From contig NZ_JAGRPV010000001.1 of assembly GCF_030014955.1 (NCBI RefSeq), positions 6,944,001 through 7,008,000 of the forward strand: 64,000 bases of DNA, in the 5' to 3' direction. Source of the DNA: Cohnella hashimotonis (lineage in GTDB: Bacteria; Bacillota; Bacilli; Paenibacillales; Paenibacillaceae). The notes beneath the pieces were generated by a model. It worked only from the letters and a program-made list of their open reading frames with translations. It was not told the origin of the DNA and searched no databases. This document shows positions 26,754-35,393 of this stretch, one piece after another. A program made the position numbers and the translations under genes. Numbering within the stretch: position 1 is the first letter of the stretch; each line of letters starts with the position of its first letter.

Positions 26754-27956
26754 TCATCTTAAATTGAATTCTGCAATAAGTGCGGGCCTCCTAACTAACA
26801 AGCTTTCCAAATGGCTTTCAGCCCACATCTCTATAGATAAAGCAGAATCCATTTGATTATGCCGCTCTATTGCCGCAACGGCATCCGCCGTGAATCTTCC
26901 AGATGTTGCAACAATAACAATATCTATTCTTGGAGGTTCCCATAGCTTAATTTGCTCCTTGAGAACTGCAACATCAGTTGGAGTGATACTTTTTGATTGA
27001 TAATGTTTGCATTGAATAACAACTCTTCGCCGCAAAACGCCACTTAAACCATCTTTAAAAACTCTCGTTACAGATAAATCACGTCCCCGATCAGGTGCAT
27101 TTGTATGCATCAACCATTCGGCATTTTCATAGCCCTCTTCAGAGCTAATTAAGGAATAAATTAACCTTTCAAAATTATCTGGTGTAAGAGCGCTCCAATT
27201 TAATTTTGTAACAACTGTTCCGCTCGGTTTCTGATCTATGACATTCCCTAAGTCATCAATACCCGTGGGAATTGGGTCATATTCACCGTAAAGACTGTTT
27301 ATGATTGCATCCTTGACAACTGGCCAATCATAATTAACGATTTGTTTTAAATCTCCGAACTGTCCTGATGAGAGATGTTTTTTTAGTTCATTCCACCGTC
27401 TGGGTCGAGGAACGCTACTCCCCAAAAGAGTATCCACTTCCTTAACCTTCTCATTCAGCATTTCCCACTCATCATCACTTAATTGTTTTACGAAGTCATC
27501 ATTACTTTCAGGCGAGGCTTGTAAACTCTTTAAGACAAGCGTAACTTCATTAAACAATTTTGTAACTGCATCTCTAATAAGCTGACGCCGCTTAAGATTA
27601 AATCTGAATCTGTAATCTCTGAGCTCTAAACCTGGTTCCTCAATCCACTTCTCGACAGAAACTGTAGCACCGATATCCCAAACCTCTTTAGCATCTAAAC
27701 GAGATTGGGCTATACTATCAAGATCGATTGGCTCCATAGATGGCTTCCAACCATCAATCAACGGCAAATGACGTAATAGATTTGTGTATGTTCTGCACAA
27801 ATCTTCATATTGTAAGTTAGATCCGAATACAATTCCTTCAGGAACAATTCCATAAATTTGACCCCAAACCCGCTCAAGTTTACTTAAATTGGCTTCAGTT
27901 GCCTCAAAGATTTTAACTGCTTTGTTGAGGGTGATGCTACTAGGGGTCTCCAACAC
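26754..27956 (-). CDS. Restriction-endonuclease-like protein with C-terminal Mrr/PD-(D/E)XK domain
   Basis: The 400-residue protein has a helical N-terminal half of unknown role. From about residue 255 it has an Mrr-type nuclease domain: LTPDNFERLIYSLI, then DRGRDLS with the metal-binding Asp, then VVIQCKHYQSK with the Q-x-K form of the second half-motif. TTG 27956 is chosen because AAGGGAGAGG stands 8 nt before it. It starts 14 nt after the helicase stop, so the two are one transcript. A DNA-cleaving role beside the helicase is inferred. Confidence 0.8.
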   Translation of the reverse strand: MLETPSSITLNKAVKIFEATEANLSKLERVWGQIYGIVPEGIVFGSNLQYEDLCRTYTNLLRHLPLIDGWKPSMEPIDLDSIAQSRLDAKEVWDIGATVSVEKWIEEPGLELRDYRFRFNLKRRQLIRDAVTKLFNEVTLVLKSLQASPESNDDFVKQLSDDEWEMLNEKVKEVDTLLGSSVPRPRRWNELKKHLSSGQFGDLKQIVNYDWPVVKDAIINSLYGEYDPIPTGIDDLGNVIDQKPSGTVVTKLNWSALTPDNFERLIYSLISSEEGYENAEWLMHTNAPDRGRDLSVTRVFKDGLSGVLRRRVVIQCKHYQSKSITPTDVAVLKEQIKLWEPPRIDIVIVATSGRFTADAVAAIERHNQMDSALSIEMWAESHLESLLVRRPALIAEFNLR

Positions 27957-27970
27957 TGTAGCCTCTCCCT

Positions 27971-30900
27971 TCAGCGTACTATTCGCCTTAAAGATTCAAG
28001 TACCGCTTCATCCTCGTAAGAAAGATTATTGTTATCTCCAGCAAATCCATCAAGCCAGAGTTTTTTCACTCTACGGACATACCTTCTTGCCCGCTCATCA
28101 TTCATTATATCTTCATTTAAAGGAAAGGATTTTGCTAGTAAATGCGAACACACTCGATATCTGACACCAAACCTGTACCAACATAGACTCGAGTAGTCAT
28201 TACATCCATTTTTTATCGCTAACGGTAGCGCACTTAAATTCCAAGGCAAACTTATACCTTCCGACGAAAACTTCTCTTCCAAGATAGCCACAAATAAACC
28301 AGCAAACAAGGATAGTTTAGCGATTGGGCCATTTATAACTGAAAGTATTGTTGGAATAGGCTTACCAGCACTTCTTGATGAGTCATTTAATGATTCATCT
28401 TCTAATAAAGTGATGATTAATTCTTTTAAAGTCGCTCCATCCATATACTGCATAATAAGATAACAGAACTGCTCCCATAAAAATTCCCATTCAGGAGGAC
28501 GCTCCCACTCAAGGCTATCTTCGTGTGAATTTTCTGCAACAAATCTTTGAATTTGATTGATTGCTGTTTCCCTGGAAGATACATACTCTGGAAATAAATC
28601 AACCAGGTATTTAGGAGGTATCTCCTTCATACACAAAATAAAAAATCTTAGCCAATCATCTATTGAATATTCAGTAGCCTTATCCAGATCAATAACAATG
28701 TTATTCATTGACTGATAGAATCTTAAAGTTGTAAAAAAGTCTACACCTGCTTTTCTAGCAACTCCAATAGTCCAATTTGGAGCTTCATTTTCCTCGATAA
28801 AACTTTGTTTTATCTCTTCAACGTATTTACCTGCTTGCTCGAGAATGCTTTGTGAGATAATGTTGCGTTTCCTGTATGCTGCAAAGGTATTGTTTAATAT
28901 ACCCTGCTTCATATCAGGATGTCCTTCGACATCAGATAAGTAAGAAACCATTAGCAGTTCTGTATTTGAGGCTATACTAGGATCAAATGATTGATCAATA
29001 ACCCTGTCTAAGAAAGCCTCCAACGGACTTTCCACTCTAATTGTGGCATCATGCTCACCTAGTACTTCGAGCCTTCTTAATACCGCTTCCCAGTCCTCCT
29101 TCCCTCTCAAGAAGATAGGCTTATCTGGCACTATTATACTGAGGCTTTGATTGGAAAACCCCGCCCTTCCTGCTCTCCCAATTGCATTTAATATTGTAGC
29201 TTTCGATCTTTTCTCATTTTCCAATGTACCAGTTTCTCTACGGTCCCCTACTGATTCTCCTGCAATTATTACTGCTACAGATGGTAAGTTGAGTCCTTGT
29301 GCTAACGTACCTGTAGCAAACATTAGTGAACTTACTCCACATTTAAAGGCCTCCTCGGAGGCTTCTTTTTCCGCTTCAAGCATTGCAGAAGAGTGAACGG
29401 AAATCCCTCTATTAACCAGTAGTTGCCCAACCTCAGAAATAAGCCCCAGTTCTCTTTCTGATACATCAATTAAATCAAGAATTTTTTGGGGAACCTCTGA
29501 AGTTCCCTCTGACAAATCAATTTCACCTACTGAAAATACATGATTTTTATCATGCGGAAAAAAAACAATAGATGGAATTTTATTTCTTGCCAAATGCAAC
29601 CCTAAGGATTTTGCTGTATTGTTAGTCCAACTAGGAGATTTAAAAACATATCTTATACGGCGTCCATTACTTTCTCTAGTAGCTTGTAATTCAGTTTCCA
29701 CATCTTGAAATCTTATAGTACTAAAATTGTCCTCATCTACCGTTTGCCATACACCTGTGAAGCAATATAAGATGTCGGCAGCTAATGTATATTTACGATT
29801 AACTCTCCTAGGGTGGTGGTCGAGCCACTCAATAGCTTCATTGTACTTATGACTATTTTCAATAAGGCTTACGCCCGCTGCTCCTCTTAACGTTCTAGTA
29901 GGTTTCCATTTTACAGTGGGAATACTTGCTTCAATTCCTGTTTTAGTTCGTAGCCAATCCGCTATTTCATCGGGGTTACTCATCATCGCCGACATTAAAA
30001 GAAATTTTACTGTTTTATTTAACGAAATTATCTGCCCAAGAACAAGATCAGATATAATGCCTCTTTCACTTTCTCCAATTAAATGAAACTCGTCAAAGAC
30101 ACATAAGCTACAGTTGCTAAAAATTTGTGGTGTAAGCCTTAATGCTAAGGAACATTTCTCAGGAGTCATTACAGCAATAAATCTTTTATTCGAATCTTCA
30201 ATAATCTCTGGAATTTCGGATGATAAAGCAGTGTACTCTTCTTCTCCTACAAAAGAGCGTACGTCCAGATTAGGGAGGGATCGCAACCCTTGAAGTAAAT
30301 CTCTCCTTATTTGGTGAGTCAATGCGTTTGTCGGTGCCAAATAAAGTACCCATCCTGAATATAAGGCTTGAGCTATTGCCAATTCAGCCAAAAAGCTCTT
30401 TCCACTTCCTGTAGGCATGCTGACAACAGAGTGAGAATGCGGACCAGGTAATGTCTCATCAACAAATTGCTTGGTTGAAGGCCACAGAAACGGCCTTGAC
30501 CTCAAGTTTTGATGACCCAGAGCCCTAAACTTAAGATAGCTAGTCCACTCTGTTTCCCACCCTGGTAGCGACGGAACTTTATGAATCATTGATCTTCTAG
30601 AGGTTTCCTTATAGGTCGCTTCTAACAGTTTTGAAAGATGATAAATAGTTGCATATGAAGCAAGCCGTTCTGCAGAACTAAGTCGGATTACTTTCTGAAG
30701 GACTCTGATGCTTGCATTGTAGCCCTCAGCATCTTCTCCTAACAACCATTTGATGTAGTAATAAAGACTAGATTCAATTAGCTTATACATTTGAAATTGA
30801 TTATTGTTAACAATCCCCGTAAGGGGATCCAACGCATCCATTCTAAATAATTCGTTACTTTCTTCTGGAATTGCCCATAGTTCAAAACTACATAGCATAT

Positions 30901-31411
30901 ATATTAGTTCGTATACTTTATTCGCAATCTTTATCAAAGAATTTGCTTCTGCTTCTAATAAAGCTTGGCTTTCAATAAACTCCTTGATCTCTCGTACTTC
31001 TGTTATTGCATTTGCATCATAACCAGCAATCAGATATAACAAAGCGCTTTCGATTTTGGTATAGATATAATCATATCCAAATAAAAAAGCATGTTGACCA
31101 ACCTCTTCAACATTATTCTTATAGTATTTAGAAAGCAATGAAAGAGATTCCGCTGAAATAAACGCAGATGCTTCTCTAATTTTTTGCGGAACATCAACAT
31201 CAAACACTGCTGCACTCTCAAGTGCACTACCTAATCTCCTGAGATTCTCAAATGTTGTTATGATATCGATGTTTTGTTGATGTTTATTATTTATCCCCTT
31301 ATCTATACAATACAGATACGCGGAGGTTAGCCACCTTTTACACTCATCAGCGTCAATATCAGAAAGTCTAGGTAAGGACTCAAAAAGTTCTTCAGAATAT
31401 CGATCAAACAT
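27971..31411 (-). CDS. Large DEAD/DEAH-box helicase, Ski2/HamB-like
   Basis: A protein of about 1146 residues. An N-terminal helical region of about 330 residues precedes the motor: SMPTGSGKSFLAELAIAQAL (Walker A), APTNALTHQ (Ia), VFDEFHLIGESERG (DEFH in motif II), LLMSAMMS (III), FATGTLAQGLNLPSVAVI (V) and NAIGRAGRAG (VI). About 350 C-terminal residues follow. ATG 31411 has GGGGAGA 9 nt upstream and overlaps the stop of the preceding nuclease gene by 8 nt. A nuclease gene followed by a Ski2-like helicase resembles Hachiman HamA-HamB. The family assignment is by motif and context only. Confidence 0.85.
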   Translation of the reverse strand: MFDRYSEELFESLPRLSDIDADECKRWLTSAYLYCIDKGINNKHQQNIDIITTFENLRRLGSALESAAVFDVDVPQKIREASAFISAESLSLLSKYYKNNVEEVGQHAFLFGYDYIYTKIESALLYLIAGYDANAITEVREIKEFIESQALLEAEANSLIKIANKVYELIYMLCSFELWAIPEESNELFRMDALDPLTGIVNNNQFQMYKLIESSLYYYIKWLLGEDAEGYNASIRVLQKVIRLSSAERLASYATIYHLSKLLEATYKETSRRSMIHKVPSLPGWETEWTSYLKFRALGHQNLRSRPFLWPSTKQFVDETLPGPHSHSVVSMPTGSGKSFLAELAIAQALYSGWVLYLAPTNALTHQIRRDLLQGLRSLPNLDVRSFVGEEEYTALSSEIPEIIEDSNKRFIAVMTPEKCSLALRLTPQIFSNCSLCVFDEFHLIGESERGIISDLVLGQIISLNKTVKFLLMSAMMSNPDEIADWLRTKTGIEASIPTVKWKPTRTLRGAAGVSLIENSHKYNEAIEWLDHHPRRVNRKYTLAADILYCFTGVWQTVDEDNFSTIRFQDVETELQATRESNGRRIRYVFKSPSWTNNTAKSLGLHLARNKIPSIVFFPHDKNHVFSVGEIDLSEGTSEVPQKILDLIDVSERELGLISEVGQLLVNRGISVHSSAMLEAEKEASEEAFKCGVSSLMFATGTLAQGLNLPSVAVIIAGESVGDRRETGTLENEKRSKATILNAIGRAGRAGFSNQSLSIIVPDKPIFLRGKEDWEAVLRRLEVLGEHDATIRVESPLEAFLDRVIDQSFDPSIASNTELLMVSYLSDVEGHPDMKQGILNNTFAAYRKRNIISQSILEQAGKYVEEIKQSFIEENEAPNWTIGVARKAGVDFFTTLRFYQSMNNIVIDLDKATEYSIDDWLRFFILCMKEIPPKYLVDLFPEYVSSRETAINQIQRFVAENSHEDSLEWERPPEWEFLWEQFCYLIMQYMDGATLKELIITLLEDESLNDSSRSAGKPIPTILSVINGPIAKLSLFAGLFVAILEEKFSSEGISLPWNLSALPLAIKNGCNDYSSLCWYRFGVRYRVCSHLLAKSFPLNEDIMNDERARRYVRRVKKLWLDGFAGDNNNLSYEDEAVLESLRRIVR

Positions 31412-32279
31412 TTTGAAGCATCTCCCCGATATAGACTCTAATCGCATCCGATAATTCGTTAAAGAATAAATGGAAGTTATCTATAACAATTGGAACAAGA
31501 ATTCTTTTATCTTTATTAACAACCATGTTCCTCATCTGATCTCTACCGATAGACCAATCTTCGTTCTTAGATGAATCATAAAATATTGTCGGGACAAAAC
31601 TTTTCTCCTGCTTCCAAAATGAATTTGTGGCTTGATTTCTATATTCCTCTGTAAGATAACCTCTCATTACTTGCACATGGGTCCGAATTCTTTTGCCCAA
31701 AATATGGTTATTGTTAAAATTAGTGTAGTAGTTTGTTGCATCTCTAAACGCAGCAGCAGGCCTATTTTTATACGCTTTACACTCAACTACAACTACACCA
31801 AGCGATTGTGAAATAAATAACGCTGCAGCGTCTAAACCGTTGTCGGTTGGAAGGTCATGTACAAAACTAGTTGTTAGTATTTCACCAGGAGGATGTAGGT
31901 TTCTGACTGTCGTGGAGATGTTCAGTAGCATATGAACAATTACCTCTGCTAACCAAGGGTTTCTTGCACGGTCAATAAATCGCTTTTCAGTAGCAGTAGA
32001 ATAGTTGTTATTATGCTGTATGTAACGAGCAAAACATCCTTGAATTTCAAGAATACTTTCTCGGTTATCTTCCATTAAATCAGCAGAAATCCTTAAGTTT
32101 GCCTCTATTGCATGTGATACAACAGCTACAGTGTAAACAGCTAAGTGCCTAATTATTTCAGGGGATCTATCTAGTCCATTTATCACGACAGTAAAATGAG
32201 ATTCTGAATCAACTACATTGGCATTTATCGTTGATGACAGATAGGACAACGAATGACTAATATCATCATATAAAGTCAT
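31404..32279 (-). CDS. PD-(D/E)XK nuclease-like protein, HamA-like (DUF1837-type layout)
   Basis: A 291-residue protein with an upstream Glu in PWLAEVIVHMLLNI (near residue 112), Asp in NGLDAAALF (near 150) and ECKAYK (Glu and Lys near 166 and 168). This E-D-ExK order is the layout of PD-(D/E)XK nucleases and matches HamA of Hachiman systems. ATG 32279 has AAGGAGGG 6 nt before it and is preferred to upstream starts that would overlap the NERD gene. It is translationally coupled to the helicase by an 8-nt overlap. The identification as HamA-like is an inference. Confidence 0.72.
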   Translation of the reverse strand: MTLYDDISHSLSYLSSTINANVVDSESHFTVVINGLDRSPEIIRHLAVYTVAVVSHAIEANLRISADLMEDNRESILEIQGCFARYIQHNNNYSTATEKRFIDRARNPWLAEVIVHMLLNISTTVRNLHPPGEILTTSFVHDLPTDNGLDAAALFISQSLGVVVVECKAYKNRPAAAFRDATNYYTNFNNNHILGKRIRTHVQVMRGYLTEEYRNQATNSFWKQEKSFVPTIFYDSSKNEDWSIGRDQMRNMVVNKDKRILVPIVIDNFHLFFNELSDAIRVYIGEMLQNV

Positions 32280-32308
32280 GGTATCCCTCCTTAACATTCG
32301 CATTACGT

Positions 32309-33046
32309 TTAATTTACCTTCGTAAACCTGCACCTAGGATAGCTGCTACACCCCATAAACATCCCACTCTTGCCACGCCGTTCAACAAGCTTACCATTAC
32401 ACCTGGGGCATATCCCCGCGCTTGCTAGAGCCGCCTTCTCTTTCAGGTTCCCTTTAATGTCGGCAACATGCTTCTTCCGTTCTTCGCGAGTATGTAAGGT
32501 CTTGACCGACAACGCCTTGTGTACCCGATCCTTTTGATCTTCGGAAAGCCTAACATTCTTATACTTCTGAATGGTCGACACCAATCTAGTAGTATAAACA
32601 ACGTCGATACTCATCGGCTCTAGCTTCAAATCGGCTCTGGTACTGAACGCAATGATGGAGATGAAGGGTATCGTCTCATCTTCCAAGAAGCTCTCCAGTG
32701 CCTTAACATGGCCATAATTCTGCCTTATTGGGTTATACAGTCTTTCCTTGCGCTTGTAGATCACCTGGGTCCAATACTCAGACTTCTCGCCTCCCACGAT
32801 CCAGCCCGTATAGTTCTTTGTCTCAATTACGAACACACCATATCTGGACACTACAACATGATCAATCTGCGATGTCTTCCCATCTGGCCGCTGAATCATG
32901 ATATCGTGCATTACTGTGTATTCTTTCGGATTAAGCTTCCCTAACTTATGGCGAACGGAGGATTCGCCGATCATTCCCTTTATCTTTGGTGACCTTAATA
33001 TAATGACTAGGATAAGGAGAATGGTAGCAAACAAGTAAGTCATCAT
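32309..33046 (-). CDS. Membrane-anchored NERD nuclease-related protein with zinc ribbon
   Basis: A 245-residue protein: one N-terminal membrane segment (MTYLFATILLILVIILRS), then a NERD domain (IGESSVRHKL; QIDHVVVSRYGVFVIETKNY with the Asp and E-x-K of the nuclease-like core), then a topoisomerase-type four-Cys zinc ribbon (CPRCNGKLVERRGKSGMFMG ending in C-x5-C). NERD proteins are suspected DNA-processing nucleases, often in defence islands. It lies 29 nt upstream of the HamA-like gene and 42 nt downstream of another membrane nuclease gene, all in one direction. Confidence 0.85.
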   Translation of the reverse strand: MMTYLFATILLILVIILRSPKIKGMIGESSVRHKLGKLNPKEYTVMHDIMIQRPDGKTSQIDHVVVSRYGVFVIETKNYTGWIVGGEKSEYWTQVIYKRKERLYNPIRQNYGHVKALESFLEDETIPFISIIAFSTRADLKLEPMSIDVVYTTRLVSTIQKYKNVRLSEDQKDRVHKALSVKTLHTREERKKHVADIKGNLKEKAALASAGICPRCNGKLVERRGKSGMFMGCSSYPRCRFTKVN

Positions 33047-33088
33047 ATTAACACTCCATCATAATAGTAAGCCGTTTTAGACGGCTGC

Positions 33089-33775
33089 TTATCTACTTCG
33101 AACTTGTCCTTTAAAGTCGTTTGCCGACATCGCTTTACGCCAGGATGTGAGTTTGTCATGCAATGACAGGCCATTGATTAGCTTTATATTGAGTCGCTCT
33201 GCCGCTTCCTTGGCCGCTTTTGTAAAGTTACTCGTCGTTACAATCCAAGCGTCATAACATCCATGAACTTGTTTGCCTGCCTTCAACCTCAGTACAATAT
33301 CGTTGCCGACATCACGCTTCCAGCGCTTGCATTGAACGGCGATCTTGTAGCCTTCCTTGCCCTTAAGAATCAGATCGACTTCGTGATCTCCCGCACCGCC
33401 GACTCGCAATACCGTATAACCCTTGGCCATATAGTACAGTTCCATGAGACGTTCGAATTCTGAACCAGACAAGGAATCGACATCTGCCTGGATCAGTTCT
33501 TGATCAGTTAGTTTCTTACTCTTGGACGAACTAGCTGCTATGGCTGCTTTCTTTACGGCAGCCTTCTTATTAGTCTTCAGAACCGCTAAACGGCGTTTGG
33601 CAGTCAACATTGCGCCTGCTATTTCTCCCAAGATGACAGAACCAATTAGAATGCCGAAAAAGTAGCCCCAATGCAATCCAGGAATGTTAAAGTACAAAGA
33701 AGCTCCGATGACGATACAAAGACTTCTTAAGAAATAAGCGACTTGCCTTCCTTCAGCATGATATGTCTTTGCCAT
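33089..33775 (-). CDS. Membrane-bound Mrr-type restriction endonuclease-like protein
   Basis: A 228-residue protein with two N-terminal hydrophobic stretches (AYFLRSLCIVIGASLYFNIP and a following GYFFGILIGSVILGEIAG), a basic linker and an Mrr catalytic domain. The domain shows LSGSEFERLMELYYMAKGY, then GGAGDHEVDLIL (metal-binding Asp) and AVQCKRWKRDVG (Q-x-K). ATG 33775 follows GAGGTGA. Proteins of this design are called restriction endonucleases, but their membrane position suggests an entry-site or plasmid-control role. First gene of the nuclease block. Confidence 0.85.
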   Translation of the reverse strand: MAKTYHAEGRQVAYFLRSLCIVIGASLYFNIPGLHWGYFFGILIGSVILGEIAGAMLTAKRRLAVLKTNKKAAVKKAAIAASSSKSKKLTDQELIQADVDSLSGSEFERLMELYYMAKGYTVLRVGGAGDHEVDLILKGKEGYKIAVQCKRWKRDVGNDIVLRLKAGKQVHGCYDAWIVTTSNFTKAAKEAAERLNIKLINGLSLHDKLTSWRKAMSANDFKGQVRSR

Positions 33776-33880
33776 GGTCTCACCTCGACCGTCTCCATCC
33801 ATAGTTTCCTTATTCAAGTGTAGTTTCCATCTGTATCTTTCGACTACATGCGACTTTGTTCCTTCTTTTACTTAAAAATA

Positions 33881-33902
33881 AAAAGCGCCATTAGGGCGCT
33901 TT
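33881..33902. terminator. Terminator downstream of the truncated gene at 33.9-34.3 kb
   Basis: AAAGCGCC pairs with GGCGCTTT across a 5-6 nt loop, with a T-rich run on the minus strand. Confidence 0.65.
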
Positions 33903-33926
33903 GGCCTATCCTTGCTACTCAGCGTC

Positions 33927-34334
33927 CTAATACTCCAGTGGGAGAGCTGAATCCCAATCGGACTTGAATCGCTCGCCTCGTTCCATAATCTCCATTCCTC
34001 GTACAACCGTATCGCTGGTAAACTCGATACTATCATACGTAGCCATGCTGAAAGCAATAACCTGCGTCTTCTTTAAGTGTAGAAGAACAGTCCCGCTTAG
34101 ATTCCGTACTTTGTCATTACCGTAAGCTTTAACGATGTCTCCGAGCGTGCTTCCTAGGCCGATTCCCTTGTCTGTTCTGTACTCAGTACTACTTATTCTG
34201 ATTGTTTCGATCAGTCCAATATCGGGATCAGCCTCGAACTCAATACCGTTGTACCCGTATACGATACCACTATACTTATCTTGAGAAACACTTAACTGCT
34301 CTTCGACTGTATCAATTCGATCTCCTAGTTTGAG
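33927..34334 (-). pseudogene. 5'-truncated hypothetical gene abutting the ssrA repeat array
   Basis: About 135 residues (LKLGDRIDTVEEQLSVSQDK to DSALPLEY) have normal codon usage and repeated GLGSTLGDIV/LGDRIDTVEE motifs. These resemble small secreted or lipoprotein domains of Paenibacillaceae that carry paired G-x-x-L-G-D motifs. The frame continues into the ssrA-derived repeat, where it would code MRSEFLWWSRGG, clearly not native. The true N-terminus was removed when the repeat array formed. Confidence 0.6.
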
Positions 34335-35029
34335 ACCCCCTCGGCTCCACCATAAAAACTCTGACCTCATGCGGTCAGAGTCTTTATGGTGGAGCCGAGG
34401 GGCGTATATGATTTCTGATTTAAACGGCTGACGATGCTTATTCGACGAAGTAGAGCGCTGCGGTAGAATCAGATGCCGTGCTCGTCCGCTTCGCTCCCTG
34501 CGCGCGGTCGAACCCCTGTCCTCTTCGAACTGGGGGCAGCGCCTGCCCCCTCGGCTTCACCATAACAAAAAAACTCTGACCTCATGCGGTCAGAGTTCTT
34601 ATGGTGGAGCCGAGGGGAGCTATGATTCCTGATTGAACTTGCTAACGAGGCCTATTCGAGAAGTAGAGCGTAGCGGTAGAATCAGATGCCGTGCTCAGTC
34701 CGCTTCGCTCCCTTCCGCGCGGTCGAACCCCAATGTCCTCCTTCGGACTGGGGACAACGCCTAGCCCCTCGGATCCACGCAAAAAAGCCAGCCTCTCGCG
34801 GCTGGCTTTGATGATGGTGGAGCCGAGGGGAGTATATGATTCATGATTTAAACGGCTGACGAGGCCTACTCGACGAAGTAGAGCGCAGCGGTAGAATCAG
34901 ATGCCGTGCTCGTCCGCTTCGCTCCCTGCGCGCGGTCGAACCCCTGTCCTCTTCGAACTGGGGGCAGCGACTGCCCCCTCGGTTCCACCATAACAAAAAA
35001 ACTCTGACCTCATGCGGTCAGAGTCTTTA
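34335..35029 (-). repeat. Tandem array of ssrA 3'-end units with 103-bp T-loop inserts
   Basis: Three complete inserts occupy 34405-34507, 34620-34722 and 34833-34935, each exactly 103 bp. The next equivalent site, 35047/35048, is the uninterrupted T-loop of the real ssrA. Spacing is 215, 213 and 215 bp. Between inserts, each unit has a TCGAACCCC T-arm piece, a GGGGGCAG/CTGCCCCC hairpin, an inverted acceptor-like sequence, a terminator, and the ssrA end GGTGGAGCCGAGGGG. One unit has a different terminator (GCCAGCC/GGCTGGC at 34787-34807). No protein is coded. Confidence 0.88.
34995..35024 (-). terminator. ssrA terminator
   Basis: ACTCTGACC (35001-35009) pairs with GGTCAGAGT (35016-35024); seven T follow on the minus strand, just after the mature tmRNA end. 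The flanking bases continue the pairing through an inverted copy of the ssrA acceptor end. Confidence 0.8.
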
Positions 35030-35393
35030 TGGTGGAGCCGAGGGGAGTCGAACCCCTGTCCGAAGATAACGCAACATAAGCTTCTACGGGTGTAGTGACA
35101 GATTTGATGTCACCCTAGAGACTCCCTGTCACCGGATTCCCTTCGGGTCAGCCTGATTGTCTTCTTCAGCTAGCCCCAGGCGGAGACTAGACAGCGTATC
35201 CCACTAAAGTTGAGCCCCTATCCCGCCACATGGGCGATGGAAGGTAGGAGCACGAGAGCAGTTTCTTAGGCTGCTACAGCGTAGGTTGGTTGTTGTTTGC
35301 CAGTTAATTGGCTTCCGCGTTGGTGAAGCAGCCGCAGCCCTACTACCCGCTACTCATGTCCGAACTACCCCCGTCGAATCCATAAACGGCCCC
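35030..35393 (-). ncRNA. ssrA: Transfer-messenger RNA (tmRNA)
   Basis: The RNA begins GGGGCCGTTTATGGATTCGA and ends GGTTCGACTCCCC then TCGGCTCCACCA, so its 5' and 3' ends pair as a tRNA-Ala-like acceptor stem with one G-U pair. The tag frame at 35301-35266 reads GKQQPTYAVAA and stop; with the alanine from charging, the tag is AGKQQPTYAVAA. It rescues stalled ribosomes together with SmpB, encoded about 280 bp upstream. This copy is complete, while partial copies occur at 34.3-35.0, 25.7-26.0 and 11.07 kb. The 280 bp between it and smpB contain no further gene that I can see. Confidence 0.96.

Noticed and set aside
34335..35029. Group I intron in the tmRNA T-loop
   Set aside because: Introns are known at this position in some tmRNAs, but the 103-bp insert is far too short for a catalytic core and the intact ssrA has no insert.
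34335..35029. Integron attC array
   Set aside because: The units have hairpins and regular spacing but no gene cassettes, no integron integrase and no attC core-site pair; they are clearly built from ssrA sequence.
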